NCBI GenBank assembly: GCA_963971405.1 | Contig: OZ020484.1 | Span: forward strand, 1-64,000 | Source: Psococerastis gibbosa | Taxonomy: Eukaryota > Arthropoda > Insecta > Psocodea > Psocidae | Direction of reading: 5' to 3' | Length of the DNA: 64,000 nucleotides | Shown: piece after piece, positions 42,564-54,908 of the stretch | How positions within the stretch are numbered: the stretch's first letter is position 1 | Layout: each line of letters starts with the position of its first letter | The notes under the pieces: model-generated | What the model saw: only the letters and a program-made list of their open reading frames with translations | The model's database searches: none | What the model was told of the DNA's origin: nothing | Position numbers and translations under genes: made by a program

Positions 42564-45500
42564 AAATGCATTGCATACCGGATGCGTAGGGCTCGTAAAT
42601 TCGATAGCATAATATTGGAATGTTAAGTAAGTAATAATTTGCCTAAAGCTTTGCTCATTACTTTTTCCAAATTAATAATTTTGAAGCTATGAGCTTCATT
42701 GCGGACAATCCATAGTCACGCGTGTAACTGATTTTAACGTAATAAAAGTACAATAGGTAAAATTAGTCTCTTGCTAAACACCAAACACCCTTTAGCCAAT
42801 TTTGGGAGCCGAGATTTCACCGAATCCTAAGTCTGACTTTAAGTTAGGAATTATTAAGAATGGCCTGGTTGTCACATTATCTCAAGAACGACATGTGATT
42901 TAAGAGAAAAGTTAATATTTTGTGGAGGGAGTCTAGCCCAGCCCAGGCATAGGCCAATTTAGGCCAAAAGTCTCCGTCCTTATGTTGTTTCTGCGTATAT
43001 TAGAAGACAGGTGCGCATGGGGGCCAATGTGGAATATCTTACGCTGCTTCAGATTTTATGGTACCAATTCACACCAGAGCCTGCGTGAAAGAAAGTCAAT
43101 TTCATCTCAAGTGTATCCGCAAAACTCGTGAAAATACCCGCTCCATATGTAGCTCAGAAAAACGAGAACTTAATCAAACGGGCATTTTTTAAATTTGTTT
43201 AAATTGAAGCTTCTCCTTTTATATTTACAAATTTTATATTTTTATAGAATTATACAATGACGTCTTACATGCCCTAAAAATTACCGCATAAATGGCGCAT
43301 TCTCAACAGTGCAGAATTACTATGGTTTTAAACCAGTGACGCTATGAGGCAGTTGACGCTATTTTGTTTTAAACGGTTGGGTGGGTTTATCAAGACATTA
43401 TTTACATGGACTTGGATATGCAATATACGGTACATAGCAAATGTTGCGTAATATAAATAAATGTGTTTCTCACAGTTACAGAATTACCGTTGCATCATCA
43501 TATGTACACTGAAATGTCAGATCCATAAATTTTATTGTTTATTCATGCCTTTTCAGGCTTATCAATCAGGGGGGATTGTTTGTTTATTTATTGTTTTTTT
43601 TTTAAATTTTAAATTGTAAAAAAAGGCTTGCGTGTCAAAGGGATGGGTAGGAAAGGCCAGCTATACCAGCCACCATTTTCGCACTCCACACACAGTGGTA
43701 GTGATGAAGGCGAGAAAATAGTTTTGTGTCAAGATTGTGCAAGTTAATAAACAGGCCTTGTAGTAGCATGAAATTGGGGTCGGAGGCCAGGCCACACTTT
43801 GGGTCCACAACCAGACCTAAATCCAGGAATTTTTCAAGAGGTGGCCTTAATTCAGTGCTAAAGACATTTATGCCTTCCATACCGTGGCGAAGCTGTTTAA
43901 TTTTTTACTTTTTACTTGATGGGAGACTCTAAAGTAGTGACTTTATTTAGCGGCAAGGGACAAATTAAATCATTAGTGCTGGGAACATTGTCGACTTACC
44001 GATATTGCGTTTTGTAGCCATAGCTTGTAGAGAGTTTTTTTCCCTCTTACAATTCAATAAAAGTACCCATAATTTATGTCTGTGATAAAGTATGAAAAGT
44101 ATACAAATCGAAAAAATAAAAAGCAAATAAATAAACATCAAATACAATAATTTTTTTATTTATTTAATTACTTTCCAAATTATGTCCTACATGATGGGAT
44201 GTGAGTCAGCTCATTATGATATATTTAAGTATTACAGCCCCAGGAGATAAAATTATTTTCCATTACGAACCGATTCCAAGACTTTGATATTAATAAGCCC
44301 GTCCCCTATATCAGATGGTTCACTCTCACCTAAATCTGAACAAACCAACCAGTTAATAAAATGCTGCCAGCTACATCCGCGCTCCATTGAAAAAACAAAA
44401 TACGAACGTAAAGAATTTGCTTCTACTATTAACCCACTACAAACAAACCAATTAAATGTCAAACACAACCCAACGGCCAACAATCAAACTGTTTAGCCTA
44501 CAAAATATGATAAATAGTTTTGGGTATAACAAGAATCTAATCATAACGCAGTCCTTTATATTCAGGCCTTGAAAAAAACAAGAGTTAAAAAACATTTTGG
44601 TCGACCTCCCATACTGGCTAATGCCAACACGCACGCAAGCCGAAGCTAACCAGTTTGAGGTATGTTAGGTATATAAACAAGGTGATGATTTTCTTGGACA
44701 CGGTACTGGTGGCTCCAGGCTTAATTATAATTATTAACTGTAGCGACTGGAATGCCCGAGTTTGTTTAGGAAAATGTACCTGATCCTTAAAGATTATATC
44801 AAATTTTATGCATTAAGACCTCTTGTCTTCTCTCGCGGTGAGTCCCCGTAACGGGTTACGTTTCGTAATGCTTGTTGGGATTTTGATTGAAGTTTCGTGG
44901 GCACCTCTTGACAGTGCTGACAACACTCGTAGTGTTTTTTATGGAAGCACTACTTGTAGTGCCCTGCAAAAAAATTTTTTGACCATTATTCCTGATATTT
45001 CCGAATGAATTTTGCCAAAGTTTCTCAATGTCAACTTCCAAGCAACAATTGGCAGGCTCAGTCACTCAGCGTAATTAGAGGAAATCTTAAAAAATGAGTT
45101 CTTGTTGTAATTTGTTCTTATTGTTTACTCGTAGTTGCGTCAGCCTGTGTGTGTTCCGTATGCAATACCCCGCTAGGCCTTAAGGTTTAAAAAAAAATTG
45201 AAGAGAAAGGGATTGGAGGTTGTACAAATTGTCTACAGAGAATAATAAAAATAACCCGTTGATCTGTTGTTGAATAATGAAAATCATGCCCTGGGGAGTT
45301 CCAAAACAATTGGGGGGGGGGGGGCTGTTGGACTTTGCTTAAAAGTTGACCGCAGCGGCAGCAGCTTTCAAAACTTCTTTTTGTGCTTTGAAAAGTTAGG
45401 ACTCCTGACAAAAGCAGTGATTGTCAGCAAAATTAATTTTTTATTCGATTTTTCCGTTGTATAATCATTACATTTCACAATTTGTTTTTGACTTATTTTG

Positions 45501-45841
45501 GTTATTTCACGCATTTCTTCTTTTTCCATTTGACAGCTGTCACGTTCATTGGAACTAAATGAACTAAATCGTTTTAGAAGTTGTTTATAGAATACAATTG
45601 AACGTTTTCGCGCAACTTCTCACTTGAGGCAAATGCAATAAAACCGAAATATGAGGCTTGTTCCTGTTCGACTGACCGCTATATTGGCCCGTGTGTCACG
45701 AACTTCACGACATTGATGAGAAAAAAAACAGCCAAATATATAAATAGCGGTTCAAAATTGGCCATGAGAGCAACTGGAACAAAACAACACCTACCTGCAG
45801 ACAGCCTTCTTTCTTTCCTTAGGATCATTGTCAACATCTGC

Positions 45842-45877
<36 letters not shown>

Positions 45878-46658
45878 AACTGTAACTTTCAAAACAAATT
45901 AGTGGTGGAAACGCACTTTTACTATTTACATAGAGGATATGACCGTACAAAATCGACACTCTTAAATCTCGCAGTTTTAATTTTTTAAGTGGCTTTTTGC
46001 TATAAAAAACGCCTGACTCCGCCCCTGAACAAGCTTAAACCGTTTTGTCTTCTGAAGGATGTTTATACAAGTGCCTACCTAATTCGAATAAGCACACAAA
46101 TACATGTGCAATACATAGCTTACGTCCGCCACCCTCAAAACCTTACTTACTTAGTACTTACCCACTAGCCAACGCCCACCCTTGGCATGTCGGCCATTTG
46201 ATGACACGCTGACCAATAGCGATTATTTCGAACTCGTACATTATGAACCCACAAAATCTTGACATGGAAAATGTGATTGATGACAATCCTTTGGCTATAC
46301 TTGATACTTCGTATGTAAAAATAATGATTGAGCATTTTTGGATCCTGAGAGACCAGTGTGGCACGAGGGTGCGCTGCGCTTACCACAAAAATGCGTACAC
46401 ACGCTCGTTATATTAATTGCACGAGAGTTGTTTATCTTGTGACCTGGCTTAAAGCTTTGTTGGCTCACAGAGGTGGGGAAGTGGGTTTTGGGCTCTTTCT
46501 GGGGGAGGGGGCCTCTTTTCATTACCCTTTATACTGTTTACACGTTTTGTGATCTCCCTTTTGTTTAACATTGGCGCTAACCGGATTTAACTTGTCTCTT
46601 ACTGTTATTATTGTTCTGTAATGAAAACACCTGTATCTCGCTGTATGCCCCTACCTTA
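42564..46658. other. 4-kb stretch mostly without recognisable features
   Basis: GC-richer ORFs on both strands at 43635-43932 and overlapping ORFs at 44253-44496 have no motif I know. A G-run lies at 45312-45324. A long A-run (about 45848-45873) and a right end reading CTGACTCCGCCCCTG (to 46027) suggest a decayed hAT MITE. No HINE is present here. Confidence 0.3.
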
Positions 46659-47391
46659 TTGCTTTCCCATTTTGTATAAGGAAACTTTGGGATAGCTGCA
46701 TTTTTCTATTTCGTGATTTCAGTGGATTGACACGTTTTGTGGTCCATAAAAGTGGTTTTTATGAAATGTCTGTCTGTTTGTCGGTCCGTCTTTTTGCCGA
46801 TAAGCGGGCAAAACAACTTGATGGATATTGATGAAATTTGGAATGGTTTACAAAAATCATAATTCGAGACCATTTATTTTATTTACAAAAAACGCCATAA
46901 AAATTCTCTGAAATGGCTCCAACGGTTTTTTTTACATTCACATTATCATTTGTAGTATTGTAGTCGTTGTTAATGAAAAAGTCGGTATGTTACCCGATGA
47001 TAGTTTGATTTTGGGGGCAAACATTTAAAAAACTACTCAATTTTCATAGAAATTGCCAAAAAAATCTCTTTTGCTTGCGGATGATCAGGTGTAGGGAAAT
47101 TTCATAAAAAGCACCGACTCCGCTTCTTGGGGAGGCGGTTTCTCCTTCCCTTAAAAATATAAATATCGCACCATTAACCGACATTGCCATTGAATATATA
47201 CCCCTCCATTATTACTGTGTTGCATTATGCCATGCCATCGAGCAATCCGTGCTTTGGAATAGGGAAATTCGAGGCAACTTAACCCTAAGACGATTATTTA
47301 GCACGGAACTACTTATGTTATCTGTTTCGATACTAATTGATAAATGGGAAAGCATGTACCGGTTCACTCGTACCGGTTGTTATATGAGGAG
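46659..47391 (+). mobile_element. HINE, older subfamily, nearly full length (copy S)
   Basis: It runs from TTGCTTTCCCATTTTGTATA through GTCTGTCTGTTTGTCGGTCC and a shortened body. It ends ATTGATAAATGGGAAAGCAT, GTACCGGTTCACTCGTACCG and GTTGTT. It has no C-tract or TGACGTCA. Confidence 0.8.
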
Positions 47392-47772
47392 TTCCTTCCA
47401 AGTCCATTACGGTAGCCAGTCAACGATTAGAATAGAGATAATCATGGTCCTTGGTAATCGTAATTGGAACATGGCAACAATAAAATATGTCACTTGAGGG
47501 TGTCTCTAAGGTTTCCTACACAGTAAGTGCAAATGACACTGCCATGCATTACCGAACGATAAAACAAGCAAATGCCTAGAAAGGAGGCAAGTATCTGCTG
47601 GATTGCCATAAGGAAACCTGCACTTGGTGCTGCGAGCTACCCGTAAGGGACCATAGTAGTCTACGTTATTTTCGTACGTTACAAAGTTTTTCGAGTCCTT
47701 CGGTAGAGGAGAGCACGCAGCCGCTCCTTCTGCTCTTCAGTGATCAGTCCGAGTCAGATGGTTGTATTAGCC
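47392..47772. other. Unassigned DNA
   Basis: No feature is recognised. Confidence 0.3.
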
Positions 47773-47860
47773 AAGGCCGTAGCCAGGGGGTTCAAACCCC
47801 CCCCCCCCCCTCCCCAAATGAAATGGCTTGACACTAGATACAATCGGATTTTGGAAGGAA
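47773..47860 (-). mobile_element. Fragment of the 649-bp hAT MITE family
   Basis: Starts AAGGCCGTAGCCAGGGGGTT, has a C-run and then ACACTAGATACAATCGGATT. The last motif lies near the other end of the 649-bp family, so the middle has been deleted. Confidence 0.55.
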
Positions 47861-48381
47861 AAATAAAAACTACAATGTAATAGACAATGAAAGAAATTGG
47901 TATTAGCCCACAGCGCTTCCTGGCGTCGTCTCAGCCCTGTTTACTGAGATAGGTTTTTCCTTATGGCACGTACCTACAATTTTATTTTTTTTAACTAATG
48001 ATGTAAAATGGGACAATATATATGCGTACTGTATTATTGTATTGTATTGGATGAACTGTACAGAAAAGCATGGTGTCCGTAAGGTACGGGCTCCGGTTGG
48101 TTGCATCGCTGATGAGATGGGCCTGAATTTGTGGTTTGCGGTCAGGTAGTGTACCTTGTTCCACCGATCACTGCTGTTTCCAACGTCTTTTGTATAAGCA
48201 TGAGCAGAGTATTTTCCTCTTTTGTAACTGGAATTTTATTGATTCTTCAAACTTAATGTATGATTTTTCTTCTTCTAATGTTAGGCTAGTTGCTAACACC
48301 AACCGGTGCTAAGGTAGTTAATTTATTCATGTGGAAATATGTAACACTTATCTTAGCATTATCTTTGGTTTATACTTGTTA
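47861..48381. other. Unassigned DNA
   Basis: No feature is recognised. Confidence 0.3.
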
Positions 48382-49246
48382 TTGCTTTCCAATTTATACG
48401 TAGTATAACGAAAGCTTTGTGACGGTCGAAATTTTCGATTCCGAGATTTCAACGGATTTACACGTTTTAAGGTCCCAGGAACCCAAAAAAGTGGTTTTTA
48501 TGAAATGTCTGTCTGTCGCTCTGTCTGTCTGTCTGTATGTCTGTCTGTGCGTCGATTTCCGGGCAAACTACTCGGTTGATTTTGATAAAGTTCGGCATGT
48601 AGATTCACAAAAATCATTCCTCAGAACCATTTTTTTTTTATTTGGCGCTAACTCAATTTGGGGGGGTTTATTCTCAAAAAACTAAAAAAAACGTCTAAAA
48701 AAATTATTTCCCAACAAAGGCTCCAACGATTTCTTTTAAATTCACATATATTGTAGTTGTTATTAATGTTGATAAATTGCGGGGGATCGCTTGCCTCTTG
48801 ATAGTTTGCTTCTGGGGGTAAAAAAATAAATATTACTAAATTTTAATGAAAAATGACTAAAAAATAATTTTTCTGCGAAACCTTTCTATCGATGATTTCT
48901 ACCTTCAGGTATGTATTAGGTGTTGAATTGAGTAACGAAATCGGACAGGTTGCTCTCCTAGAAAAGTATTTGGTTTTGTAAAAAAAAATGTTTTTTTGGA
49001 AAGATGATAGAAAATTCACACTTAAACGCATTGCGTGGTCTGCCAGTATTGTTGTGGGTTAATTGGTTGGTTTGACCTATCTAGAATTTACCTCACCTCC
49101 AGTGACGTCAGGTGGACAACCCCCCCCCCCCGAGATTTCGGAAATTTAACCATTGGAAAATTATTTACCATGAAATTACTCATTTTCTCTATCTACTAAT
49201 TTTGATCAATTGGAAAGCTTGTTCGAGTAAACTCGGACCGGTTCTT
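48382..49246 (+). mobile_element. HINE, full length (copy T)
   Basis: It has the TTGCTTTCCAATTTATACGT start and a GTCT block at 48507-48548. TGACGTCA (near 49103), a C-tract and AATTGGAAAGCTTG follow, then the hairpin and ACCGGTTCTT. Its body is nearly collinear with copies L and W. Confidence 0.85.
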
Positions 49247-49287
49247 TTAATTTTATTTCCTATCACTATATAAATCACTAAATAAAA

Positions 49288-49489
49288 GTCATGACATGTA
49301 GAGTAGTGGTGAGGACTCTGACTTTCACAGGAAAGGTTGTTGGTTCCAGTCCTAATCTTGCTACATTTTCTGGCCATGCTTCGGAGGGCATGTTAAACAG
49401 GCGGTCCCGGGTCTTCGTAGTTGAGTGTAAGAGAGGGCTTTATAGCCCAAACTCCGCTAGGTTAGCTTAGTAATAGAACAAAAAAGTCC
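49288..49489 (+). mobile_element. tRNA-derived SINE family S (copy 2)
   Basis: The head has ATGTAGAGTAGTGGTGAGGA (A box) and GTTGTTGGTTCCAGTCCTAA (B box, one base off). The body has GCTACATTTTCTGGCCATGC and GTAAGAGAGGGCTTTATAGC, and the 3' end is AGTAATAGAACAAAAAAGTC. About 200 bp. Confidence 0.85.
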
Positions 49490-49706
49490 TTATTTATTTA
49501 TTTATTTTTGTATTCAAAGCTGGGAGCTTAGAACATAAGCCTGTGTCAGACTGTCAGTGGCGTATATTAAGCGGTCATCAGTTTATCGGTATCGTTGGTA
49601 GAATCTAATGCCGTCTCGGGCAAATATTAATACCTAGACACCTACGTTCGCAACATATAAATAGAGATAGTGCGGTCAACGGGCTCAACACATCTATTAT
49701 TATATT

Positions 49707-50382
49707 TTTGCTGTCCTATTTATACGTAGTATAAGAAAAGCTTCCTGATGGTCGAAATTTTCGATTTTGGAATTTCAGTGGATTTACACATTTTGAGTTC
49801 CCAGAAGCCACAAAATGGGGGGTTTTACCCCCAATAAAAGTAAAAAAAAAAACAGCAAAAAAATTATTTTCAAAAAAGGCTCAAACAATTATCTTTAAAT
49901 TCACCGTATATATTGAACCTTGTTATTAATTATAAAAAAAATACAACAAGAAACTGCCCCTTGATAGTTTCCTCCTGGGGAAAAAAAAATAATAACACTA
50001 AATTTTCATAAAAATAATTTTTCTGCGTAACGTTCCTATCGATGCTTTCTAATCAGGTATGTTTCAGGTGTTAAATAGATCAACAAAACCAAATAAATTG
50101 CTTTCCCAAACAAAGTGTTGGTTTTGAACAAAAAATATTTGTTGAAAAAATTATGGATAATTCACGCCCCAAATGCCCCCAATGCATAGCACACCCTGCC
50201 TTATTACTATGTTGGAATCGCATTGGTATGCCCGTTTTGACTATGAAATCGTCTCATCGAGGCAACCGGAATTTTACCCTAGGACAATGGTTTACCATGG
50301 AACTAGCCTGCTTGTATTATCTATCTCTGTGCCCATAATACAGGTAACTCAAAAATATGTACGGGTTCACTCGTAACTTGTA
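49707..50382 (+). mobile_element. HINE, older subfamily, GTCT block lost (copy U)
   Basis: It runs from TTTGCTGTCCTATTTATACG to AAATATGTACGGGTTCACTC. The segment between AGTTCCCAGAAGCCACAAAA and GGGGGGTTTTACCCCC, where the GTCT block should be, is deleted. Confidence 0.7.
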
Positions 50383-51005
50383 AACAGGTCTTCACTATTT
50401 GAAATCCTAATAGATAATAATTACAAACATTCCAAAACTTGCGAATTACATTCAATTCAACGTTTTACCTTTCCTGGATATCCCAATCCAAACCCATATG
50501 GTATTCAGAAATGTTCTGTAGTGGGCTAAAAAAATGTGTGATTTTGTATACGTTGTCATAGGTTGATTTTTTGAAAGGCAAACATATATTGAAATAAGTT
50601 TGTACTGCGGGGATTTGATGACCTAAGGGGAGAGGGGTTAGAAAAGTTGGCCGAACCCTCCCCCCCCCCCCCCCTAGTAAATTTCATTTCCTACCTAATT
50701 CAATCCCTGTGGGATTCTTATTAATAAAAGTTGATTGTGGAAAGTTCTTTAACGAAGAGATTGTTGTGGATGAAAGTGGTCGTGAATTCTCGGGCGATGG
50801 AAAAGTTTTTATTTATTGTACAATAGAGCATAAGATTTATGTTAATAGAATAAGTCATACTAAAATAAAAACATAAATACATATAGCTGTCTATTTCTTC
50901 ATAGTATACATAATTTAAAAGTTGCCAAAAGTTTCTTTCATCCGGTTTCATAATTAGCCTATATTGATGCTGTATAGGCCATAGGGACATATTATGTATA
51001 AAACA
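50383..51005. other. Unassigned DNA
   Basis: A C-run at 50659-50674. No gene is recognised. Confidence 0.3.
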
Positions 51006-51209
51006 GTCAGGACATATAGAGTAGTGGTACAGACTCCGACTTTCACTTGAATGGTTGTTGGTTCGAGTCCCACACATGCTACATTTTCTGGCCATGCTTC
51101 GGAGGGCATGTAAAGCAGGCGGTCCCGAGCTTTCCTAGTTAAGTGTAAGAGATGGCTTATAGCCCTAACTCCGCTAGGATGGCTTAGTAATAGAACAAAC
51201 AAAAAAGTC
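51006..51209 (+). mobile_element. tRNA-derived SINE family S (copy 3)
   Basis: A box region ATATAGAGTAGTGGTACAGA, perfect B box GGTTCGAGTCCC, then GCTACATTTTCTGGCCATGC, ATAGCCCTAACTCCGCTAGG and AGTAATAGAACAAACAAAAAAGTC in parts. It is the best-preserved copy. Confidence 0.9.
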
Positions 51210-51363
51210 AATATTTATTTTAAAACACCGGCAACGTAAACTTAGGACAGCTTGGTTTTATCAAAATGTTGCAGTTCTCCAAAAAAGGTTTTGGTTGTGG
51301 TTCCAAATTCTCCTTATTTTTTCGTCGTATTTCTGAGGCATATATAATCTTAGTTAATTAAGA

Positions 51364-51430
51364 ATGGGAGAAATTATAAAGCTCTAACTCCGTTTGTTTG
51401 GTTAAGTTACAGAACGAAAAGTAGTTATGG
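51364..51430 (+). mobile_element. SINE family S, diverged 3' fragment (copy 4)
   Basis: ATTATAAAGCTCTAACTCCG and TTAAGTTACAGAACGAAAAG align with the 3' third of copies 1-3. Confidence 0.5.
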
Positions 51431-52544
51431 TATTTATTCTAACCCTGGGGTAGAGGATATATAAATAGTCATAACCATGCTTCACTTGAATTAAAAATGC
51501 GGCAGAGCGGTTGCTTTCAATGTATACAATTAAACAGAACACACCGTCGCATGACAACTTTCACGACAAGTGCAACGTGATATGAGGGGATAGAGGAGAA
51601 ATATGATTCTAGATTGAAATGATCGGACGGATCCTAGTCTGTCTAGGCTAGCAGCTTGTTTTTCGAGGTTCGAAGAAAAGCCGAAGATAGAAGGGACGGT
51701 TGTAGGTTGCTTAGGATAATCTTGTATTTCACAATCTCAATCGGAACATGCAGAACATAAAATAAATGAAAAATTATTTATTTGCATACAGACGTAAGAG
51801 TCTAATAAAATGCAGATGAGAACATTGTTGAAAAGATGAGTGTTGATGTTATGAGTGAGTGTCACTCAATCGGTCTGGTCAGGGGAATCGATTTAATAAA
51901 AAGATGACTACGTTTTTAACACGACATAATCAGAGTTGAGGGCTGAGTCCCCTTCCACTAAAGCAGGGGGCTGTCAACGCTGTATAAAATGGAATTTTGC
52001 CTTTCTTCCACTAAGAACCGTCTTCTGCTAAGTGGACGGAGATTATTTTTTCCGCACCGCGGCGCTTGCAGCGTTCCCACTTAAATTCAAATTTTGGTCT
52101 GTAACATTTTAGTTGCCATATTCCAATGGAGATTAATATTATTTTTTTTATATTCCATTATAATGACAGTTGACTGTATTACAACGCTTATATTATGTAA
52201 TGTGCCATTGGCAGTGTAAAGTCTAATAAACTTACGCATGATAAGTAGATAAGTATCGGTAATACAGTAAGCAGCGTTAGTCAATTGCAGTTCAAACGTT
52301 AAATTTCCACATTTCAATTTTATTCATATACTTTTATACTGTACTGAACATTCCCATTAATACGGTAGTTTATTTTTACTCTTTGGCGCTACAGTCTAGA
52401 GCCCGTAATGTCCTAAAAAACTTTTTCATAGCCCGTACGTAGCACATTGTTTATTACTCTAGATTATTATTAGTAACCCATTCGTCCTATGTCGAATGCC
52501 TAATACCAACGACCAAAATTGATTGTTTTTTCCATTAGCAATCC
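51431..52544. other. Unassigned DNA
   Basis: AGTGGACGGAGATTATTTTTTCCGC (52030-52054) has a partner at 53166-53190. No gene is recognised. Confidence 0.3.
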
Positions 52545-52625
52545 GTTAAACGTCTTCGATGTCAACTTATGCTATCTACTATACGAGGGATAATGGACAC
52601 GATGAGAGAATGAGCCATGCTCAAC
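52545..52625 (-). repeat. Repeat Y fragment (copy 4)
   Basis: On the minus strand GTGTCCATTATCCCTCGTAT and AAGTTGACATCGAAGACGTT match the centre of repeat Y. Confidence 0.4.
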
Positions 52626-52774
52626 ATGGACAAAATGTGCATAAACATAGCATAGTCGTATGAATGACTTTACCAAGTCAAAACTGAAACCCATGAACGA
52701 CCTTGGTCTACTAGGCAAGCCACAGCTACCCCGATGCCTTGTAGCCATTGCATCCGTGGTCGTCCCACTACTAC

Positions 52775-52882
52775 CTATTCCTTCTCCCTAGGACTTATCA
52801 CCCTTTTGACTGGCATATTAATTGAATTGAAACAGCCCACAACCGAGCAATATCGGACTCTTCTTTTGCTAGCTTTCGGCAT
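52775..52882 (-). CDS. Short frame resembling the start of a THAP-type zinc finger
   Basis: From an ATG at 52882 in a good context (AGAAAAATGCC) the minus strand encodes 35 codons, MPKASKRRVRYCSVVGCFNS then INMPVKRVISPREKE. The C-x4-C (YCSVVGC) close to the initiator methionine is how THAP domains begin. The rest of the domain (AVPTF box, C-x2-H pair) is absent, so a further exon would be needed. A GGGTGATAAG near 52800 is only a weak donor. The longer 87-codon frame adds upstream codons that look like a leader. It could be chance. Confidence 0.2.
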   Translation of the reverse strand: MPKASKRRVRYCSVVGCFNSINMPVKRVISPREKE

Positions 52883-53038
52883 TTTTCTACTAAAACTAAA
52901 ATCTAAAATATAATAGTGCCCAGTTGAAAATGTAAACAAAACAATGTCAGTGACAGTAATGGCTTTTGGCTGGTAGGCTGGATGGCGTGCGTCCTTCAGT
53001 CCTTGATTTTGGACTATCTTTTTGAAAATATGTTTCAA

Positions 53039-53560
53039 ATTGAGATTTTAGTGATAGTTTTAGAATTTGTAAAAAAATCATTACAATTTTTAAAATACAT
53101 TTTATTCCCATGAATATTTAATTTGATATTTAAATATTTACAAAAGAATTTAACTTGAGCTCTGTTGTTCAAGGAAAGTGGACGGAGAAAAAATTTCCGC
53201 TGCGCGGCGTGGCGCTGCTATCGCGAACTGAATCCCTATCCCGGTGACGAGTCTAGTTATCTGTTGTCTATGCACTAAAGTTCTTTTTAGATACAAGGCT
53301 TGATCAAAACAATTGAATGACACAAACACAAACCCAATGATGTTCCAGAACAGAGTCAAGTATTCACATTTACAACTCAGTCAGCCTTTTAGTCCCTAAA
53401 AGACTGACCGAGAAGACACGGGGTGACATCCGTTGCAATTATAGTGGTCGGTACCATGGCCCGCAGCTTTGTTTTCCACTGCCTGCCGGTGAAAGGTTAG
53501 GTGGACTGATGCCATCCGAGAATGTAGATACTCGTTAAACGTGGAGCCTCGACATTCACA
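53039..53560. other. Unassigned DNA
   Basis: Contains the partner (53166-53190) of the 52030 motif. Nothing else is recognised. Confidence 0.3.
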
Positions 53561-53655
53561 GTTCGGAATAGTTCAGTTGGTAGAGAACTCCCACTTGAAG
53601 TAAAAGGAAACAAATAAAAAATAGTCCGGTGACCTAGGTGTACCTGGGTCCACCC
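53561..53655 (+). pseudogene. tRNA-like head, decayed
   Basis: TAGTTCAGTTGGTAGAG is a perfect A box/D arm (GTTC...GAAC stem). About 50 bp on, ACCTAGG-TGTA-CCTGGGT is a T-arm-like hairpin with a damaged loop. CTCCCACTTGAAGT sits where an anticodon arm would be. A tRNA-derived SINE head or old tRNA pseudogene. Confidence 0.4.
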
Positions 53656-54092
53656 AACCCAAGTGTGTGCCTTATCTTGACTGGCATGTCAAGAGTGAGG
53701 ATTCTAGACCGGTCCTCAGGCCTAGACCCTAAATTGCTTAAATTTTTCAACTTTCACTACCCAGAAATTAAACAGAAGGAACATTTGTAAGGAACCATGA
53801 AAGCTGACAGTCGCATAATAGGGCGAATTTCCATAAGCACGAAGCATTAATGGACCATGGCGCTTCCTACTGCTATCCACGTATTATGGTCCAGATAAAT
53901 GAGCCTTATCTCTGCTTTCATTCCCTTTTTCTCTCGGACGAGCACGTCTACCGGTCTTATATCCATTTCAAAGGCATTCATGCATCGTGAATGTTAAAAT
54001 AATGCCGAAAAATGTATCATCTTTTGTCCTATTTTCTGTGTTCGTTTCTTCCTTTATGCAAATGCGACGTATCATATGGACTTTTTATTCAA
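53656..54092. other. Unassigned DNA
   Basis: No feature is recognised. Confidence 0.3.
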
Positions 54093-54655
54093 TGCTTACC
54101 TATATATACGAATTATAAGGAAAGCTTTATTTGTGATGGTCAAAGTTTTTGATGTCGGGATTTCAGTGGATTTAAACTTTTTGAGGTCCCAGGAATCCAA
54201 TGTTTTTTACGAAATCTCTGGCTATCTGTTGGTCGATTTGTGGGCAAACTAACAACAATATCAGGTGGATTTTGATGAAATTTAGCATGTAGGTTCACAC
54301 AAATCATACCTCGGGATTCTTTATTTTTATTTTGGAAAACTCGATTTGGGGAGGTTTCACCCTCACAAACCTTCAAAAAACAGCAAAAAAACATTTTTCT
54401 AAAAAACCGCTCTAACGCGATTTCGTTTAAATTTGCATATATTTTATAAACGGAATGCTTGCTCCTTGATAGTTTGGTTCTGGGGTAAAAAAATTAAAAA
54501 ACTCAATTTTTATAAAAAAAATAACTGAAAAATAATTTTACTTCTAAACCTTTCCATCGATGCTTTCTAGCTTCAAGTATATTTTAGACAAATGAAACCA
54601 AACGAAGACTTGGTTTTGTACAAAAAATTATCTTTTGAAGAAATTATGGATAATT
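54093..54655 (+). mobile_element. HINE 5' part of a nested complex (with 55896-56240)
   Basis: It starts TGCTTACCTATATATACGAA, has a degenerate GTCT block (TCTGGCTATCTGTTGGTCGA), and runs to AAATTATGGATAATTCA. In other copies the next block is the CCAATACATTGC...CCATTATTACTGTG region. Here that block appears at 55900 after about 1.2 kb of inserted DNA. Confidence 0.7.
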
Positions 54656-54833
54656 CAGAGTATACATCTCGTACAAAATTGGCAATCCGAAATTTATTAC
54701 TTTTTATGTTTTATTTAATGAACTCAGCACATTATTAAAGCTCTGAGTCATTTAAGTTCAACAAAACTACTTCTTGCATCATATAAAACGGAATTTTAAT
54801 TTTTGATACACTACATACTTAATTTTCATTAAA
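54656..54833 (+). mobile_element. Left arm of a 381-bp-type TIR element
   Basis: GAGTATACATCTCGTACAAA, then TTATTACTTTTTATGTTTTA and TTCTTGCATCATATAAAACG match the arm at 11987-12150. Confidence 0.65.
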
Positions 54834-54908
54834 CTTGTTGGGCTAAAATTTCAAGTAAATAGATAGGTATACCGTACGTACCATTAAAGAACTACCAAAC
54901 CAAAAATT

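Noticed and set aside
43635-43932. Overlapping ORFs on both strands with fairly protein-like composition
   Set aside because: No motif recognised, both strands are open over the same bases, and no splice signals support either.
49189-51211. Two ORFs starting MARKCS with similar sequence, suggesting a small protein family
   Set aside because: They are the minus-strand reading of the SINE body. Stops and lengths follow the copy ends.
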